In this document: positions 29,558 to 39,571 of the stretch, one piece after another
Position numbering within the stretch: the stretch's first letter is position 1
Layout: the number at the start of each line of letters is the position of its first letter
From: Flavobacteriia bacterium
Lineage (GTDB): Bacteria; Bacteroidota; Bacteroidia; Flavobacteriales; Flavobacteriaceae
Direction: 5' to 3'
Assembly (NCBI GenBank): GCA_013298525.1
Contig: JAAFHW010000003.1
Span: forward strand, 13,247 to 77,246
Length of the DNA stretch: 64,000 bases
The notes under the pieces: generated by a model
Databases searched by the model: none
What the model was told of the DNA's origin: nothing
Seen by the model: the letters and a program-made list of their open reading frames with translations, nothing else
Made by a program: the position numbers and the translations under genes

Positions 29558-30532
29558 ATGCACGCACTTTCTCACTATCAAGAACTTATTTCAGTATATT
29601 TCACAGAATTGCATTTAAATAAAGAACCTAAAAATCTTTATGAACCTATTGAATATATTCTTCATTTAGGTGGAAAAAGAATGCGACCAATTTTAACATT
29701 AATGGCTACAGAGGTTTTTGATGTTGATTGTAAAAAAGCATTGGCAGCAGCAACAGCAATTGAGGTTTTTCACAATTTCTCATTGGTTCATGATGATATT
29801 ATGGATGATGCTCCATTGAGAAGAGGAAATGAGACGGTTCACGAAAAATGGGACGTTAATACCGGAATTCTTTCTGGTGATGCAATGTTGATTTTAGCTT
29901 ATCAGCATTTTGAAGAATATGAACCAAAGATTTTTAGAGAATTAGCAAAATTGTTCAGCAAAACAGCTCTTGAAGTTTGCGAAGGACAACAATATGACGT
30001 CGATTTTGAAACTAGAGAAGATGTTACCATTCCTGAATATCTAAAAATGATTGAATACAAAACAGCTGTTTTGGTTGGTGCTGCCATGAAAATGGGTGCA
30101 ATTGTAGCAGAAACATCTGAAGAAAACGCCAATTTGATTTATGATTTTGGTTTGAATTTAGGAATAGCTTTTCAATTACAAGATGATTATTTAGATGCTT
30201 TTGGTGATCCTGAAACTTTTGGAAAACAAGTTGGTGGTGATATTATTGAAAATAAAAAAACGTATTTGTATTTGAAAGCAATGGAGTTTTCTAATGCTGA
30301 TGAAAAAGAGCAATTAACACATTTATTTTCGATTCAACCAAGTGATAATTCGGATAAAATTGAATCAGTAAAATCAATTTTTAATCAAACTAAAGCTTCA
30401 GAAGCAACTCAAAAAGCCATTCAAGAATACACTTTTAAAGCATTTGAAACCTTAGAAAAAATGAATATTTCTAGTGATAAAAAACAAATGTTAAAAGCAT
30501 TTGGTGAAAACTTAATGAATAGAAATGTCTAG
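29558..30532 (+). CDS. Polyprenyl (octaprenyl/geranylgeranyl-type) diphosphate synthase
   Basis: 324 aa; LGGKRMRPILTLMA, SLVHDDIMDDAPLRRG, FQLQDDYLDAFGDPETFGKQVGGDIIENKKTYL. Confidence 0.95.
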   Translation: MHALSHYQELISVYFTELHLNKEPKNLYEPIEYILHLGGKRMRPILTLMATEVFDVDCKKALAAATAIEVFHNFSLVHDDIMDDAPLRRGNETVHEKWDVNTGILSGDAMLILAYQHFEEYEPKIFRELAKLFSKTALEVCEGQQYDVDFETREDVTIPEYLKMIEYKTAVLVGAAMKMGAIVAETSEENANLIYDFGLNLGIAFQLQDDYLDAFGDPETFGKQVGGDIIENKKTYLYLKAMEFSNADEKEQLTHLFSIQPSDNSDKIESVKSIFNQTKASEATQKAIQEYTFKAFETLEKMNISSDKKQMLKAFGENLMNRNV

Positions 30533-30881
30533 TTTTATAGCTCCTATATCAACAGATCACCTACTTTCTGAGGCAGAAAAAGAGAATTTGTACCAAAAAC
30601 TTATTGAGCAATTAAATAAAGATTTCAATTTTGCAAATGAACCTGTAGATTTTCATCCAAGCACTAAACCTGATGAACTTAAAATTCAACTTCACGAAAA
30701 AATTTACCGTTTAATTCAATACAAATTTGCCGAATATTTAAGTTTACTTTATATAGTTGATGTTCCCGAAGATCAAGTAAAAAAATTAGATGGTTCCGAT
30801 ATTATGGAACTTTCCGAACAAGTCTCGTTTTTAATTTTAAAACGCGAATGGATGAAAGTTTGGTTTAGAAGTAAATATTAG
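30525..30881 (+). CDS. Conserved hypothetical protein, translationally coupled to the prenyl synthase
   Basis: 118 aa; overlaps the upstream gene by 8 nt. Confidence 0.75.
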   Translation: MSSFIAPISTDHLLSEAEKENLYQKLIEQLNKDFNFANEPVDFHPSTKPDELKIQLHEKIYRLIQYKFAEYLSLLYIVDVPEDQVKKLDGSDIMELSEQVSFLILKREWMKVWFRSKY

Positions 30882-31420
30882 AAAAATACTCTGACAAAAG
30901 GCATTAAAGCGTCTGCATACACGTTTTTATCATTACTGAACAAAACATTGTATCGAACGCCTATGGTTACATTATCCATGCGATAGCCAGCTCCAACAAA
31001 TAAACCTGTATTCCAAAAATCAGCCGAATTACTATTAGAACCTACTAAATCTACATTTACTCTTAATTGCTCTAATTCGGTAGATAATTGAATTTCTTCA
31101 ATTGGATTGAACAAGGCAATTACACTTCCGCCATACATGTGAGAGGAGTAAAAATCACTTTGTTTTAAAAAGCTATATTGCAATCCTGCACCTACAGAAA
31201 CATACTGGTTTACGTTATATACAGCTGTAGGAGAAACAGCAATGTTAGTAAAACCTGAACCAAATCCAAGTCCTAATCCACCTCCAAATTGTACTTTACT
31301 CCAAAACTCACTTTTTTGAGTTTTTTCTGGGGTTTCTTGCGCCGAAATGGTAAAACTTAACGCAATAAAAAATAGAAATGTTAATCTTTTTGTTAAATTA
31401 TGTAAGGCATTCTTTTTCAT
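30878..31420 (-). CDS. Small outer-membrane beta-barrel-like secreted protein
   Basis: 180 aa; signal peptide, glycine-rich amphipathic strands (GGGLGLGFGSGFTNIAVSPTAVYNVNQYVSVGAGLQYSFLK), terminal aromatic residue. Confidence 0.8.
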   Translation of the reverse strand: MKKNALHNLTKRLTFLFFIALSFTISAQETPEKTQKSEFWSKVQFGGGLGLGFGSGFTNIAVSPTAVYNVNQYVSVGAGLQYSFLKQSDFYSSHMYGGSVIALFNPIEEIQLSTELEQLRVNVDLVGSNSNSADFWNTGLFVGAGYRMDNVTIGVRYNVLFSNDKNVYADALMPFVRVFF

Positions 31421-31464
31421 ACATGTATATATAGTTAATTAGCGACATAAAAGTAGTAAAAACA

Positions 31465-31495
31465 TTGAAAGATTGTTATAAATATTTTACTTTTG
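31465..31495 (+). promoter_or_regulatory. Bacteroidota-type -33/-7 promoter of sucA
   Basis: TTG (31465-31467)-N20-TACTTTTG (31488-31495), 40 nt before the sucA ATG. Confidence 0.65.
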
Positions 31496-31535
31496 CATAA
31501 ATTTTTTTAACACAACGATTATTTTATCTTAAAAC

Positions 31536-34307
31536 ATGGATAGATTTTCCTTCTTAAACGCAGCTCACACCGAATTTTTCGCACAATTATACGACCAATA
31601 TCTGGTAAATCCTGATAGTGTTGAACCAAGTTGGCGTGCCTTCTTTCAAGGTTTTGACTTTGGAATGGCAACTTTCAACGAAGAAAACGCAGGCGAATAT
31701 GTAGCCAATTATGCTGCAACTTCTATAGATAACGGACAAGCTTCTGAAAAACTTCAAAAAGAATTTAATGTTCTTAAATTAATTGATGGTTACAGAACAC
31801 GTGGTCACCTTTTTACAGAAACAAACCCTGTTAGAGAAAGAAGAACTTATGAACCAAATTTAGATTTGGTAAATTTTGGACTTTCAGATGCAGATTTAAA
31901 TACCGTTTTTGATGCTGCGAAAGTGATTGGACAGCAACCTCAAACTTTAAAGGAAATCATCACTCATCTTAAAAATGTGTACTGCCAACATATTGGTATT
32001 GAGTACATGTACATGAGAAAACCAGAGGTCATTCAATGGATTCAAAATAAAATAAATGTAAACGATAATCTTCCAAATTTTGATGGAGACCAAAAGAAAC
32101 ACATTTTAGGAAAACTAAACGAAGCGGTTTCTTTTGAAAATTTTCTTCATACAAAGTACGTTGGTCAAAAACGTTTTTCTCTAGAAGGAGGTGAAAGTAT
32201 TATTCCTGCTCTTGATGCTTTAATTGAATCAGCAGCTGAAAAAGGAGTAGAACATTTCGTAATGGGAATGGCGCACAGAGGAAGATTAAATATTTTAGCA
32301 AACATTTTTGGAAAAGCTACTCAAGATATTTTCTCAGAGTTTGATGGAAAAGATTACGATAAAGAATATTTTGATGGTGACGTAAAATACCACTTAGGTT
32401 TAACTTCTGAAAGAAAAACCAAATCGGGTAAAAAAATCAACATCAATTTAGCTCCAAATCCTTCACACCTTGAAACAGTTGGTGCTGTTATTGAAGGAAT
32501 TGCGCGTGCTAAACAAGATAAATATACGCCAGACGATTTCTCTAAAGTTTTACCAATTGCAGTTCATGGTGACGCAGCTGTTGCCGGACAAGGAATTGTT
32601 TACGAAATTGTTCAAATGGCTCAATTAGATGGTTACAAAACTGGTGGAACTATTCATATTGTAATTAACAATCAAGTTGGATTTACTACCAATTACCAAG
32701 ATGCACGTTCGTCAGTTTATTGTACCGATGTTGCAAAAGTTACACTATCGCCAGTACTTCATGTAAATGCAGATGATGCTGAAGCAGTTGTTCATGCTAT
32801 GTTGTTTGCCTTAGATTTCCGTATGCAATTTGGACGCGATGTATTTATCGATTTATTAGGATATAGAAAATATGGACATAACGAAGGTGATGAACCACGT
32901 TTCACTCAACCAGTTTTATATAAAATCATTGCTAAACATAGAAATCCAAGAGATATTTATGCAGAGAAATTGATTACTGCTGGCATTGTTGATGCAGCTT
33001 ATATAACAAAAATCGAAAACGAATACAAAGATAAATTAGATGAGAATCTACAAGCATCACGTAAAAAAGATTTGACGATTATCAAACCTTTCTTGCAAGA
33101 CGAATGGAAAGGATTTGAACAAGTTTCTGATGATGTGATGTTGCAAAAATTTGACACTAAATTTGATAAAAAGAAATTAGATCAAATAGCCAACGAAATT
33201 TCAACTTTGCCATCAGATAAAAAGTTCATAAGCAAAATCACAAAAATTATCACCGATAGAAAAACAATGTATGATAACAATGTTATCGATTGGGGTACAG
33301 CTGAATCACTTGCTTATGGTTCATTGTTAACAGAAGGTTATGATGTTAGAATTTCAGGACAAGATGTAGAAAGAGGAACATTCTCTCACCGTCATGCTGT
33401 TGTAAAAGTAGAAGATAGCGAAGAAGAAGTAATACTTTTAAATTCGCTAAAAGATAAAAAAGGGAAGTTCAATGTGTTTAATTCTTTCCTTTCAGAATAT
33501 GGAGTTTTAGGTTTTGATTATGGTTATGCTTTAGCAAATCCGAATGCGTTGACTATATGGGAAGCACAATTTGGAGATTTCTCTAATGGTGCACAAATCA
33601 TGATTGACCAATACATTTCATGTGGAGAAGACAAATGGAACAACCAAAACGGAATTGTACTTTTATTACCTCACGGTTATGAAGGTCAAGGAGCAGAACA
33701 CTCTTCGGCTAGAATGGAACGTTATTTACAACTTTGTGCACGTCATAATATGTATGTTGCTGATTGTACAACGCCAGCCAATTTCTATCACTTGTTGAGA
33801 AGACAAATGAAAACGAAATTCCGTAAACCATTAATCCATTTTTCACCAAAAAGTTTGTTGCGTCATCCATTGTGTGTTTCAACACAAGAAGAATTATACA
33901 ACGGACAATTTCAAGAAACAATTGATGACAATTCAGTAGATAAGAAAAAAGTAAAAACAGTTGTTTTCGTTACCGGAAAATTCTACTATGATATTCTTGC
34001 CGAAAGAGAAAAATTAGAAAGAAATGATGTAGCTTTGGTTCGTGTAGAGCAATTATTTCCATTACCAGTTGAACAATTAAAAGCAATTATTGCTAGTTAT
34101 CCAAACGCAGACGATTATGTTTGGGCACAAGAAGAACCTAAAAACATGGGTGCTTATAGCTATATGTTGATGAATTTCGATTTAGTGCCTTGGAGATTAG
34201 CTTCATTAAAAGCATACGCAGCACCAGCAGCAGGAAGTCATACTAGAGATAGAAGACGTCATGCCGATGCTATTAGAATGGTTTTTGATAAAAATTTATT
34301 TAGATAA
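31536..34307 (+). CDS. sucA: 2-oxoglutarate dehydrogenase E1 component
   Basis: 923 aa; KRFSLEGGESIIPALDALIESAAEKGVEHFVMGMAHRGRLNIL, HGDAAVAGQGIVYE. Confidence 0.97.
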   Translation: MDRFSFLNAAHTEFFAQLYDQYLVNPDSVEPSWRAFFQGFDFGMATFNEENAGEYVANYAATSIDNGQASEKLQKEFNVLKLIDGYRTRGHLFTETNPVRERRTYEPNLDLVNFGLSDADLNTVFDAAKVIGQQPQTLKEIITHLKNVYCQHIGIEYMYMRKPEVIQWIQNKINVNDNLPNFDGDQKKHILGKLNEAVSFENFLHTKYVGQKRFSLEGGESIIPALDALIESAAEKGVEHFVMGMAHRGRLNILANIFGKATQDIFSEFDGKDYDKEYFDGDVKYHLGLTSERKTKSGKKININLAPNPSHLETVGAVIEGIARAKQDKYTPDDFSKVLPIAVHGDAAVAGQGIVYEIVQMAQLDGYKTGGTIHIVINNQVGFTTNYQDARSSVYCTDVAKVTLSPVLHVNADDAEAVVHAMLFALDFRMQFGRDVFIDLLGYRKYGHNEGDEPRFTQPVLYKIIAKHRNPRDIYAEKLITAGIVDAAYITKIENEYKDKLDENLQASRKKDLTIIKPFLQDEWKGFEQVSDDVMLQKFDTKFDKKKLDQIANEISTLPSDKKFISKITKIITDRKTMYDNNVIDWGTAESLAYGSLLTEGYDVRISGQDVERGTFSHRHAVVKVEDSEEEVILLNSLKDKKGKFNVFNSFLSEYGVLGFDYGYALANPNALTIWEAQFGDFSNGAQIMIDQYISCGEDKWNNQNGIVLLLPHGYEGQGAEHSSARMERYLQLCARHNMYVADCTTPANFYHLLRRQMKTKFRKPLIHFSPKSLLRHPLCVSTQEELYNGQFQETIDDNSVDKKKVKTVVFVTGKFYYDILAEREKLERNDVALVRVEQLFPLPVEQLKAIIASYPNADDYVWAQEEPKNMGAYSYMLMNFDLVPWRLASLKAYAAPAAGSHTRDRRRHADAIRMVFDKNLFR

Positions 34308-34333
34308 TAACACACATATAAAATTATAAAAGG

Positions 34334-35554
34334 ATGATTTTAGAAATGAAAGTGCCTTCACCAGGCGAATCGATAAAAGAAGTTGAAATTGCTACTTGGT
34401 TAGTAAAAGATGGCGATTATGTAGAAAAAGACCAAGCAATTGCTGAAGTAGATTCAGACAAAGCAACTCTTGAATTACCTGCTGAAGCAAGCGGAATTAT
34501 TACCCTAAAAGCAGAAGAAGGTGATGCGGTTGCTGTTGGTGCGGTTGTTTGTTTGATTGACACAAGTGCAGCTAAACCATCAGGTGATGCTCCAGCACCA
34601 GCAAAAGAAGAAGCGAAACCAGTTGTAGAAGCTCCAAAAGCTGAGGTAAAAGCGGCTCCAGTTGCCGAAAAAACATACGCTACACAAACGCCTTCACCAG
34701 CGGCTAAAAAAATATTAGACGAGAAAAATATCCAACCAACTGAAATCGTTGGAACAGGAAAAGGTGGAAGAATCACTAAAGATGATGCTGTAAATGCAGT
34801 ACCATCAATGGGAACTCCAACTACTGGAAATCGTGGTTCTGAGAGAACAAAATTATCAATGTTACGCCGTAAAGTAGCTGAAAGATTGGTTTCTGCTAAA
34901 AATGAAACAGCTATGTTAACTACGTTCAATGAAGTTGACATGACAGCTATCTATGCTTTAAGAGCTGAATATAAAGATGCATTTAAAGAGAAACACGGAT
35001 TAGGTTTAGGATTTATGTCGTTCTTTACAAAAGCGGTTACAAGAGCATTACAATTATTCCCAGATGTTAACTCAATGATTGATGGTCAAGAGAAAATTTC
35101 TTATGATTTCTGTGATATTTCAGTTGCGGTTTCTGGTCCAAAAGGATTAATGGTTCCTGTAATGAGAAATGCTGAAACATTATCTTTCCGTGGTGTTGAA
35201 GCTGAAATCAAAAGATTAGCAATTCGTGCTCGTGACGGACAAATTACTGTTGATGAAATGACAGGTGGAACATTTACTATTTCTAATGGTGGTGTTTTTG
35301 GAAGTATGTTATCTACACCAATCATCAATCCTCCACAATCAGGAATTTTAGGAATGCACAATGTTGTTGATAGAGCTATCGTTAAAAACGGCCAAATAGT
35401 TATCGCTCCAGTAATGTATGTTGCTTTATCTTATGATCACAGAATCATTGACGGACGTGAGTCAGTTGGTTTCCTTGTGGCTGTTAAAGAAGCATTAGAA
35501 AACCCAGTAGAACATTTAATGGGTGGAAATGCTAAAAAAGCATTAGAATTGTAA
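34334..35554 (+). CDS. sucB: Dihydrolipoyl succinyltransferase (2-oxoglutarate dehydrogenase E2)
   Basis: 406 aa; lipoyl motif AEVDSDKATLELPAEASG; catalytic SYDHRIIDGRESVGFL. Confidence 0.97.
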   Translation: MILEMKVPSPGESIKEVEIATWLVKDGDYVEKDQAIAEVDSDKATLELPAEASGIITLKAEEGDAVAVGAVVCLIDTSAAKPSGDAPAPAKEEAKPVVEAPKAEVKAAPVAEKTYATQTPSPAAKKILDEKNIQPTEIVGTGKGGRITKDDAVNAVPSMGTPTTGNRGSERTKLSMLRRKVAERLVSAKNETAMLTTFNEVDMTAIYALRAEYKDAFKEKHGLGLGFMSFFTKAVTRALQLFPDVNSMIDGQEKISYDFCDISVAVSGPKGLMVPVMRNAETLSFRGVEAEIKRLAIRARDGQITVDEMTGGTFTISNGGVFGSMLSTPIINPPQSGILGMHNVVDRAIVKNGQIVIAPVMYVALSYDHRIIDGRESVGFLVAVKEALENPVEHLMGGNAKKALEL

Positions 35555-35574
35555 TTAAAATAAATTCCAAATAC

Positions 35575-35610
35575 AAATCCCAAATTCTATTTAGAGTTTG
35601 GGATTTTTTC
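35575..35610 (+). terminator. Terminator after sucB
   Basis: AAATCCCAAATTC (35575-35587)/GAGTTTGGGATTT (35594-35606) then TTTTC; one mismatch. Confidence 0.85.
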
Positions 35611-35641
35611 GTTTATTTGCGTTCACTAACCAATACTTTTT

Positions 35642-36859
35642 ATGGCATCAAACAAAAAATCGGCAGCAATAGGTTTTATTTTTATAACCATGCTTATCGA
35701 TATTACAGGTTGGGGAATTATTATTCCGGTGATTCCTAAGTTAATTAAAGAATTAATTCATGGAGATATTAGTGAAGCGGCTAAAATTGGTGGTTGGTTA
35801 ACTTTTGCTTATGCCATAACACAGTTTGTTTTTGCACCATTAGTTGGAAATTTAAGTGATAAATTTGGTAGAAGACCAATAATTCTAATATCGCTTTTTG
35901 CCTTTTCAATGGATTACTTATTGTTAGCTTTTGCTCCAACCATCACATGGATTTTCATTGGAAGAATTATAGCAGGTATTACAGGCGCAAGTATCACAAC
36001 AGCTTCTGCCTATATTGCCGACGTCAGCACACCAGAAAACAGAGCCAAAAACTTCGGAATGATTGGTGCAGCTTTTGGTTTAGGATTCATCATCGGACCA
36101 GTAATCGGAGGACTTTTAGGACAATATGGTTCGAGAGTTCCGTTTTATGCAGCAGCGGTTTTATGTTTGTTGAACTTCCTTTACGGTTATTTTATTTTAC
36201 CTGAATCTTTATCAAAAGAGAATCGAAGAGAGTTTAGTTTGAAAAGAGCTAATCCAATAGGTGCTTTTATGAATTTGAAAAAATATCCAAAGTTAATTGG
36301 GCTTGTAGTTTCTATTTTCTTGCTTTACACGGCTTCACATGCTGTTCATAGCAATTGGAGTTATTTTACGATGTACAAATTCAACTGGGATGAAAAAATG
36401 GTAGGAATTTCACTTGGAGCTATCGGACTTTTGGTCGGAATAGTTCAAGGTGGTTTGATACGTGTTATAAACCCAAAATTAGGAAACGAAAAAAGTATTT
36501 ATGTAGGAATGGCACTTTATACTGTTGGGATGTTTCTTTTTGCAACAGCAACTGAAAGCTGGATGATGTTCGCATTTTTAATACCTTATTGTCTTGGAGG
36601 AATTGCTGGACCTGCAATGCAAGCCGTTATTTCAAGTCAAGTTCCAGCTAATGAGCAAGGCGAAATTCAAGGAACGCTTTCAAGTTTGATGAGTGCTTCG
36701 GCTATTGTTGGACCTCCAATGATGAGTACGGTTTTTTATTATTTCACCCATAAGGAAGCTCCGTTTCAGTTTGCAGGCGCTCCATTTGTACTAGGTGGAA
36801 TTTTGATGTTTTTAAGCACTATTATTGCTTACTTTTCTTTTAGAAATAATAATAAATAA
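35642..36859 (+). CDS. MFS transporter (TCR/Tet-like)
   Basis: 405 aa, 12 TM-like; [49 protein letters not shown]. Confidence 0.92.
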   Translation: MASNKKSAAIGFIFITMLIDITGWGIIIPVIPKLIKELIHGDISEAAKIGGWLTFAYAITQFVFAPLVGNLSDKFGRRPIILISLFAFSMDYLLLAFAPTITWIFIGRIIAGITGASITTASAYIADVSTPENRAKNFGMIGAAFGLGFIIGPVIGGLLGQYGSRVPFYAAAVLCLLNFLYGYFILPESLSKENRREFSLKRANPIGAFMNLKKYPKLIGLVVSIFLLYTASHAVHSNWSYFTMYKFNWDEKMVGISLGAIGLLVGIVQGGLIRVINPKLGNEKSIYVGMALYTVGMFLFATATESWMMFAFLIPYCLGGIAGPAMQAVISSQVPANEQGEIQGTLSSLMSASAIVGPPMMSTVFYYFTHKEAPFQFAGAPFVLGGILMFLSTIIAYFSFRNNNK

Positions 36860-36881
36860 TTATATCAATTACCATAAAAAT

Positions 36882-36925
36882 AAATCCCAAATTCCATTGT
36901 TAACTTTGGAATTTGGGATTTTTAA
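36882..36925. terminator. Bidirectional terminator between the convergent MFS and T9SS genes
   Basis: Perfect 15-bp stem AAATCCCAAATTCCA (36882-36896)/TGGAATTTGGGATTT (36907-36921). Confidence 0.85.
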
Positions 36926-36941
36926 TTTAGGATTTTGAACT

Positions 36942-39530
36942 TTATTCTTTAATAATTTTAATTGTTTTTTCTTGACCTTCACTGATAACTTTTACAAAGT
37001 ATACCCCTTTTGAAAGTTCACTTAAATCAAGTTCTGTTTGTAAATCATTAAATTTTTTATTTAGAATTCTTTGTCCAATTAGTGAAGTAATTTCTATTTC
37101 TTCTATCAATGAAGCATTAGAAATTGATAAACTATTTTTCACTGGATTTGGATAATAATTTAAATTATTGAAAGTATAATTATTTGTTGATAGTCCTGAA
37201 ATGGTAACAGGTAATCTTGTGATGCTTTCTATTCCATTTACTGTTTGCGTTGCATAATAGGTGGTACCAACAACAACCGGGGTTGAAGATGGAATTGCAG
37301 AACTTAATAAAGCATTACTAGATTTATTTGTAGCTGCGCTATACCATTGAATATTTTGTCCTGTTACTTGTAAGCCAGCAAGTGTTCCTGATTGTGGAAT
37401 GTTTTGAGTTAATGGACCTGTGGGTGCAAATGGTGAAACTATTACCAGTGAAACATATGTTGTAGCACAGTTATTGGTATAGTTGGATTCGCATAATTGA
37501 TAGTCAAAATTATAATTTCCGTAAGTAAAATTATTAGGAATGGTAATGGTTCCATTATTGTTTAAAACAATCCCTGGAGGAACGTTTATTCCTGAAAGTA
37601 AAATGTCATTTAAAGCATAAATAGCAGGAATAGTGTTTAATGTATCGTTATCTAAAACAGAATCTGATGTTGTCCCTCCATTTGGGGAAGGAAAGTTTAT
37701 TTGGTCCTGAACTGCAACAATATTTGATGTTAAATTGAAATTAATAATTCCAATAGCACAATTGTTTGGATTGTTGATTTCACAAATTTGATAAGAAAAA
37801 GTATAGTTACCAGCAGGTGTTCCTAGTGCAACGTATATATTCCCATATGCATCTAATGAAAACCCTGTTGGAAAATTTATTGGTGTGATTGTAACGATAT
37901 TTCCATAGGGATCTATATTATTTCCATTTAGCAAATCATTATAAATTACAGATGATGCCGGTGAATTATTGGGCGCATTTAAATAGTTTATATCATCAAC
38001 TGTAGCTTCAATAGCATTTGTCAAAACAATAGTAGCTGTAGCTGTAGCAAAGTTTGTAGGGTAACCATTTTCAGCTATTTTGTAATCAATAGTATAATTT
38101 CCTGCTGGTGTTCCAATAGCAACATTAAAAGTTCCATCTGTATTTAAAGTAAATCCAAGAGGAATATTCATTGCTGTTATGACAACATTGTTTTGAGTTG
38201 CTGGTTGTCCATTCAAAGTATCATTGCTTAACAATGAATCTGAAATAGGCGGATTAATACTATTTTGATAAGTAATAGTATCTGGATTCGCAATTATATT
38301 TGAAGAAAGATTAATTTGTATCGTTGCTGTAGAACAATTGTTAGGGTTTCCAACTTCACAAATTTGATAAGAAAAATTATAGGTACCTACAGGAGTACCC
38401 AATGCAATGCTGATTGTGCCATTTGAGTTTAATGTAAATCCATTTGGAAGGTTAATTCCTGTTACGGTTACATTATTTGTATTTGGAATTGTATTATTTA
38501 AAAAGTCATTTACAAAGATAGAACTTGTAGTATTGTTAGTTGGTGAATTTTGATGAGTAATAGTATCGTTCTCTGCAAAAATGTTGCCATTTATGATGTT
38601 GATTACCACACTATCTTGATCGCAAACCGCATCATAAGTCAGACAAGTTTGGTATCCAATATAATACGTTCCACTAGGAGCATTTGGGGCAATAGTTATT
38701 ATTCCATTTGCATTTATCGATGCAAAACTATTTTGACCAGGAGCTTGAATTGGTAAGGTAGTATTTACTTGGCTACCCAAAAGTGGACCGCCATTAATTG
38801 TGTCATTCAAAAAAACACTAGGGGTTGATCCGCCCGTAATACCATTAATATAAAATGGTCCATCTCCGAGAATATCTAAATTAACATAAGGAACTTGGAT
38901 GGTTATTGATGCAATCGCAAAGTTAGAAGGATTAGCATTTTCGTATATTTTGTAGTTTGCATAATAAGTTCCTTGGGGTGTTTGTGGAGCTATTGCTAAA
39001 GTTCCATTCGGATTAAAGGTTAAACCAATAATACTATTTGGGTTTAACAATGGAACTACAGTGAAATTGTTCAGATTTATTGCAGAACCATTATATGTGT
39101 CATTATTTAAAATCGATACTGTTGTCGTTTGGCCATATAAACCATCAATGTTATTGAAAAAATCATTTTGTAGAGAAAAACTCGATGATACAATATTAAT
39201 TGTAGCTATTGCAGTATCGCAAATAGTTGGAGCACTATTAATGCAAATTTGATATGTTAAGGTATAACTACCAATTGCAAGATTTGAATCCACAGTTATA
39301 GTTCCATCTGCATTTAAAGTTAAACCAACAGGAATTTGTATTGCATTTAGTGATATCAGTGATGTAATAATGGTGTTATTATTCATCGTGTCATTGTTCA
39401 AAACCGATACAGTAGTTCCTCCAGTTGCATAATTAATTGGAACAAAATTGTTGTCATTGACCGCATCAATTGTTTGTGAATTTGAAATCAAAGATGTTAG
39501 TAAAAAACAAAATAAAGCTAATTTTTTCAT
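36942..39530 (-). CDS. T9SS type A sorting-domain protein with seven tandem Ig/cadherin-like repeats
   Basis: Signal peptide MKKLALFCFLLTSLISNSQT; repeats with VLNNDT...P.GLTLNADGTI...G.YTLTYQICE.NPNNCSTATI; C-terminal NYYPNPVKNSLSIS...LSKGVYFVKV...KTIKIIKE. Start set at 39530 rather than 39590. Confidence 0.92.
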   Translation of the reverse strand: MKKLALFCFLLTSLISNSQTIDAVNDNNFVPINYATGGTTVSVLNNDTMNNNTIITSLISLNAIQIPVGLTLNADGTITVDSNLAIGSYTLTYQICINSAPTICDTAIATINIVSSSFSLQNDFFNNIDGLYGQTTTVSILNNDTYNGSAINLNNFTVVPLLNPNSIIGLTFNPNGTLAIAPQTPQGTYYANYKIYENANPSNFAIASITIQVPYVNLDILGDGPFYINGITGGSTPSVFLNDTINGGPLLGSQVNTTLPIQAPGQNSFASINANGIITIAPNAPSGTYYIGYQTCLTYDAVCDQDSVVINIINGNIFAENDTITHQNSPTNNTTSSIFVNDFLNNTIPNTNNVTVTGINLPNGFTLNSNGTISIALGTPVGTYNFSYQICEVGNPNNCSTATIQINLSSNIIANPDTITYQNSINPPISDSLLSNDTLNGQPATQNNVVITAMNIPLGFTLNTDGTFNVAIGTPAGNYTIDYKIAENGYPTNFATATATIVLTNAIEATVDDINYLNAPNNSPASSVIYNDLLNGNNIDPYGNIVTITPINFPTGFSLDAYGNIYVALGTPAGNYTFSYQICEINNPNNCAIGIINFNLTSNIVAVQDQINFPSPNGGTTSDSVLDNDTLNTIPAIYALNDILLSGINVPPGIVLNNNGTITIPNNFTYGNYNFDYQLCESNYTNNCATTYVSLVIVSPFAPTGPLTQNIPQSGTLAGLQVTGQNIQWYSAATNKSSNALLSSAIPSSTPVVVGTTYYATQTVNGIESITRLPVTISGLSTNNYTFNNLNYYPNPVKNSLSISNASLIEEIEITSLIGQRILNKKFNDLQTELDLSELSKGVYFVKVISEGQEKTIKIIKE

Positions 39531-39571
39531 ATTCAAAAGTTTAAACAAATATAAAAAAAATTGTAAATGCT

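Noticed and set aside
34417-34941. 174-aa minus-strand ORF inside sucB
   Set aside because: Antisense shadow of the lipoyl/linker region; low-complexity Ala/Ser/Thr-rich product.
35947-36204. 85-aa same-strand alternative-frame ORF inside the MFS gene
   Set aside because: Out-of-frame reading of a conserved transporter; no independent evidence.
36942-39530. DNA-level satellite/VNTR interpretation of the T9SS repeat gene
   Set aside because: Repeats are clear at protein level but diverged at nucleotide level, so simple slippage variability is not supported.
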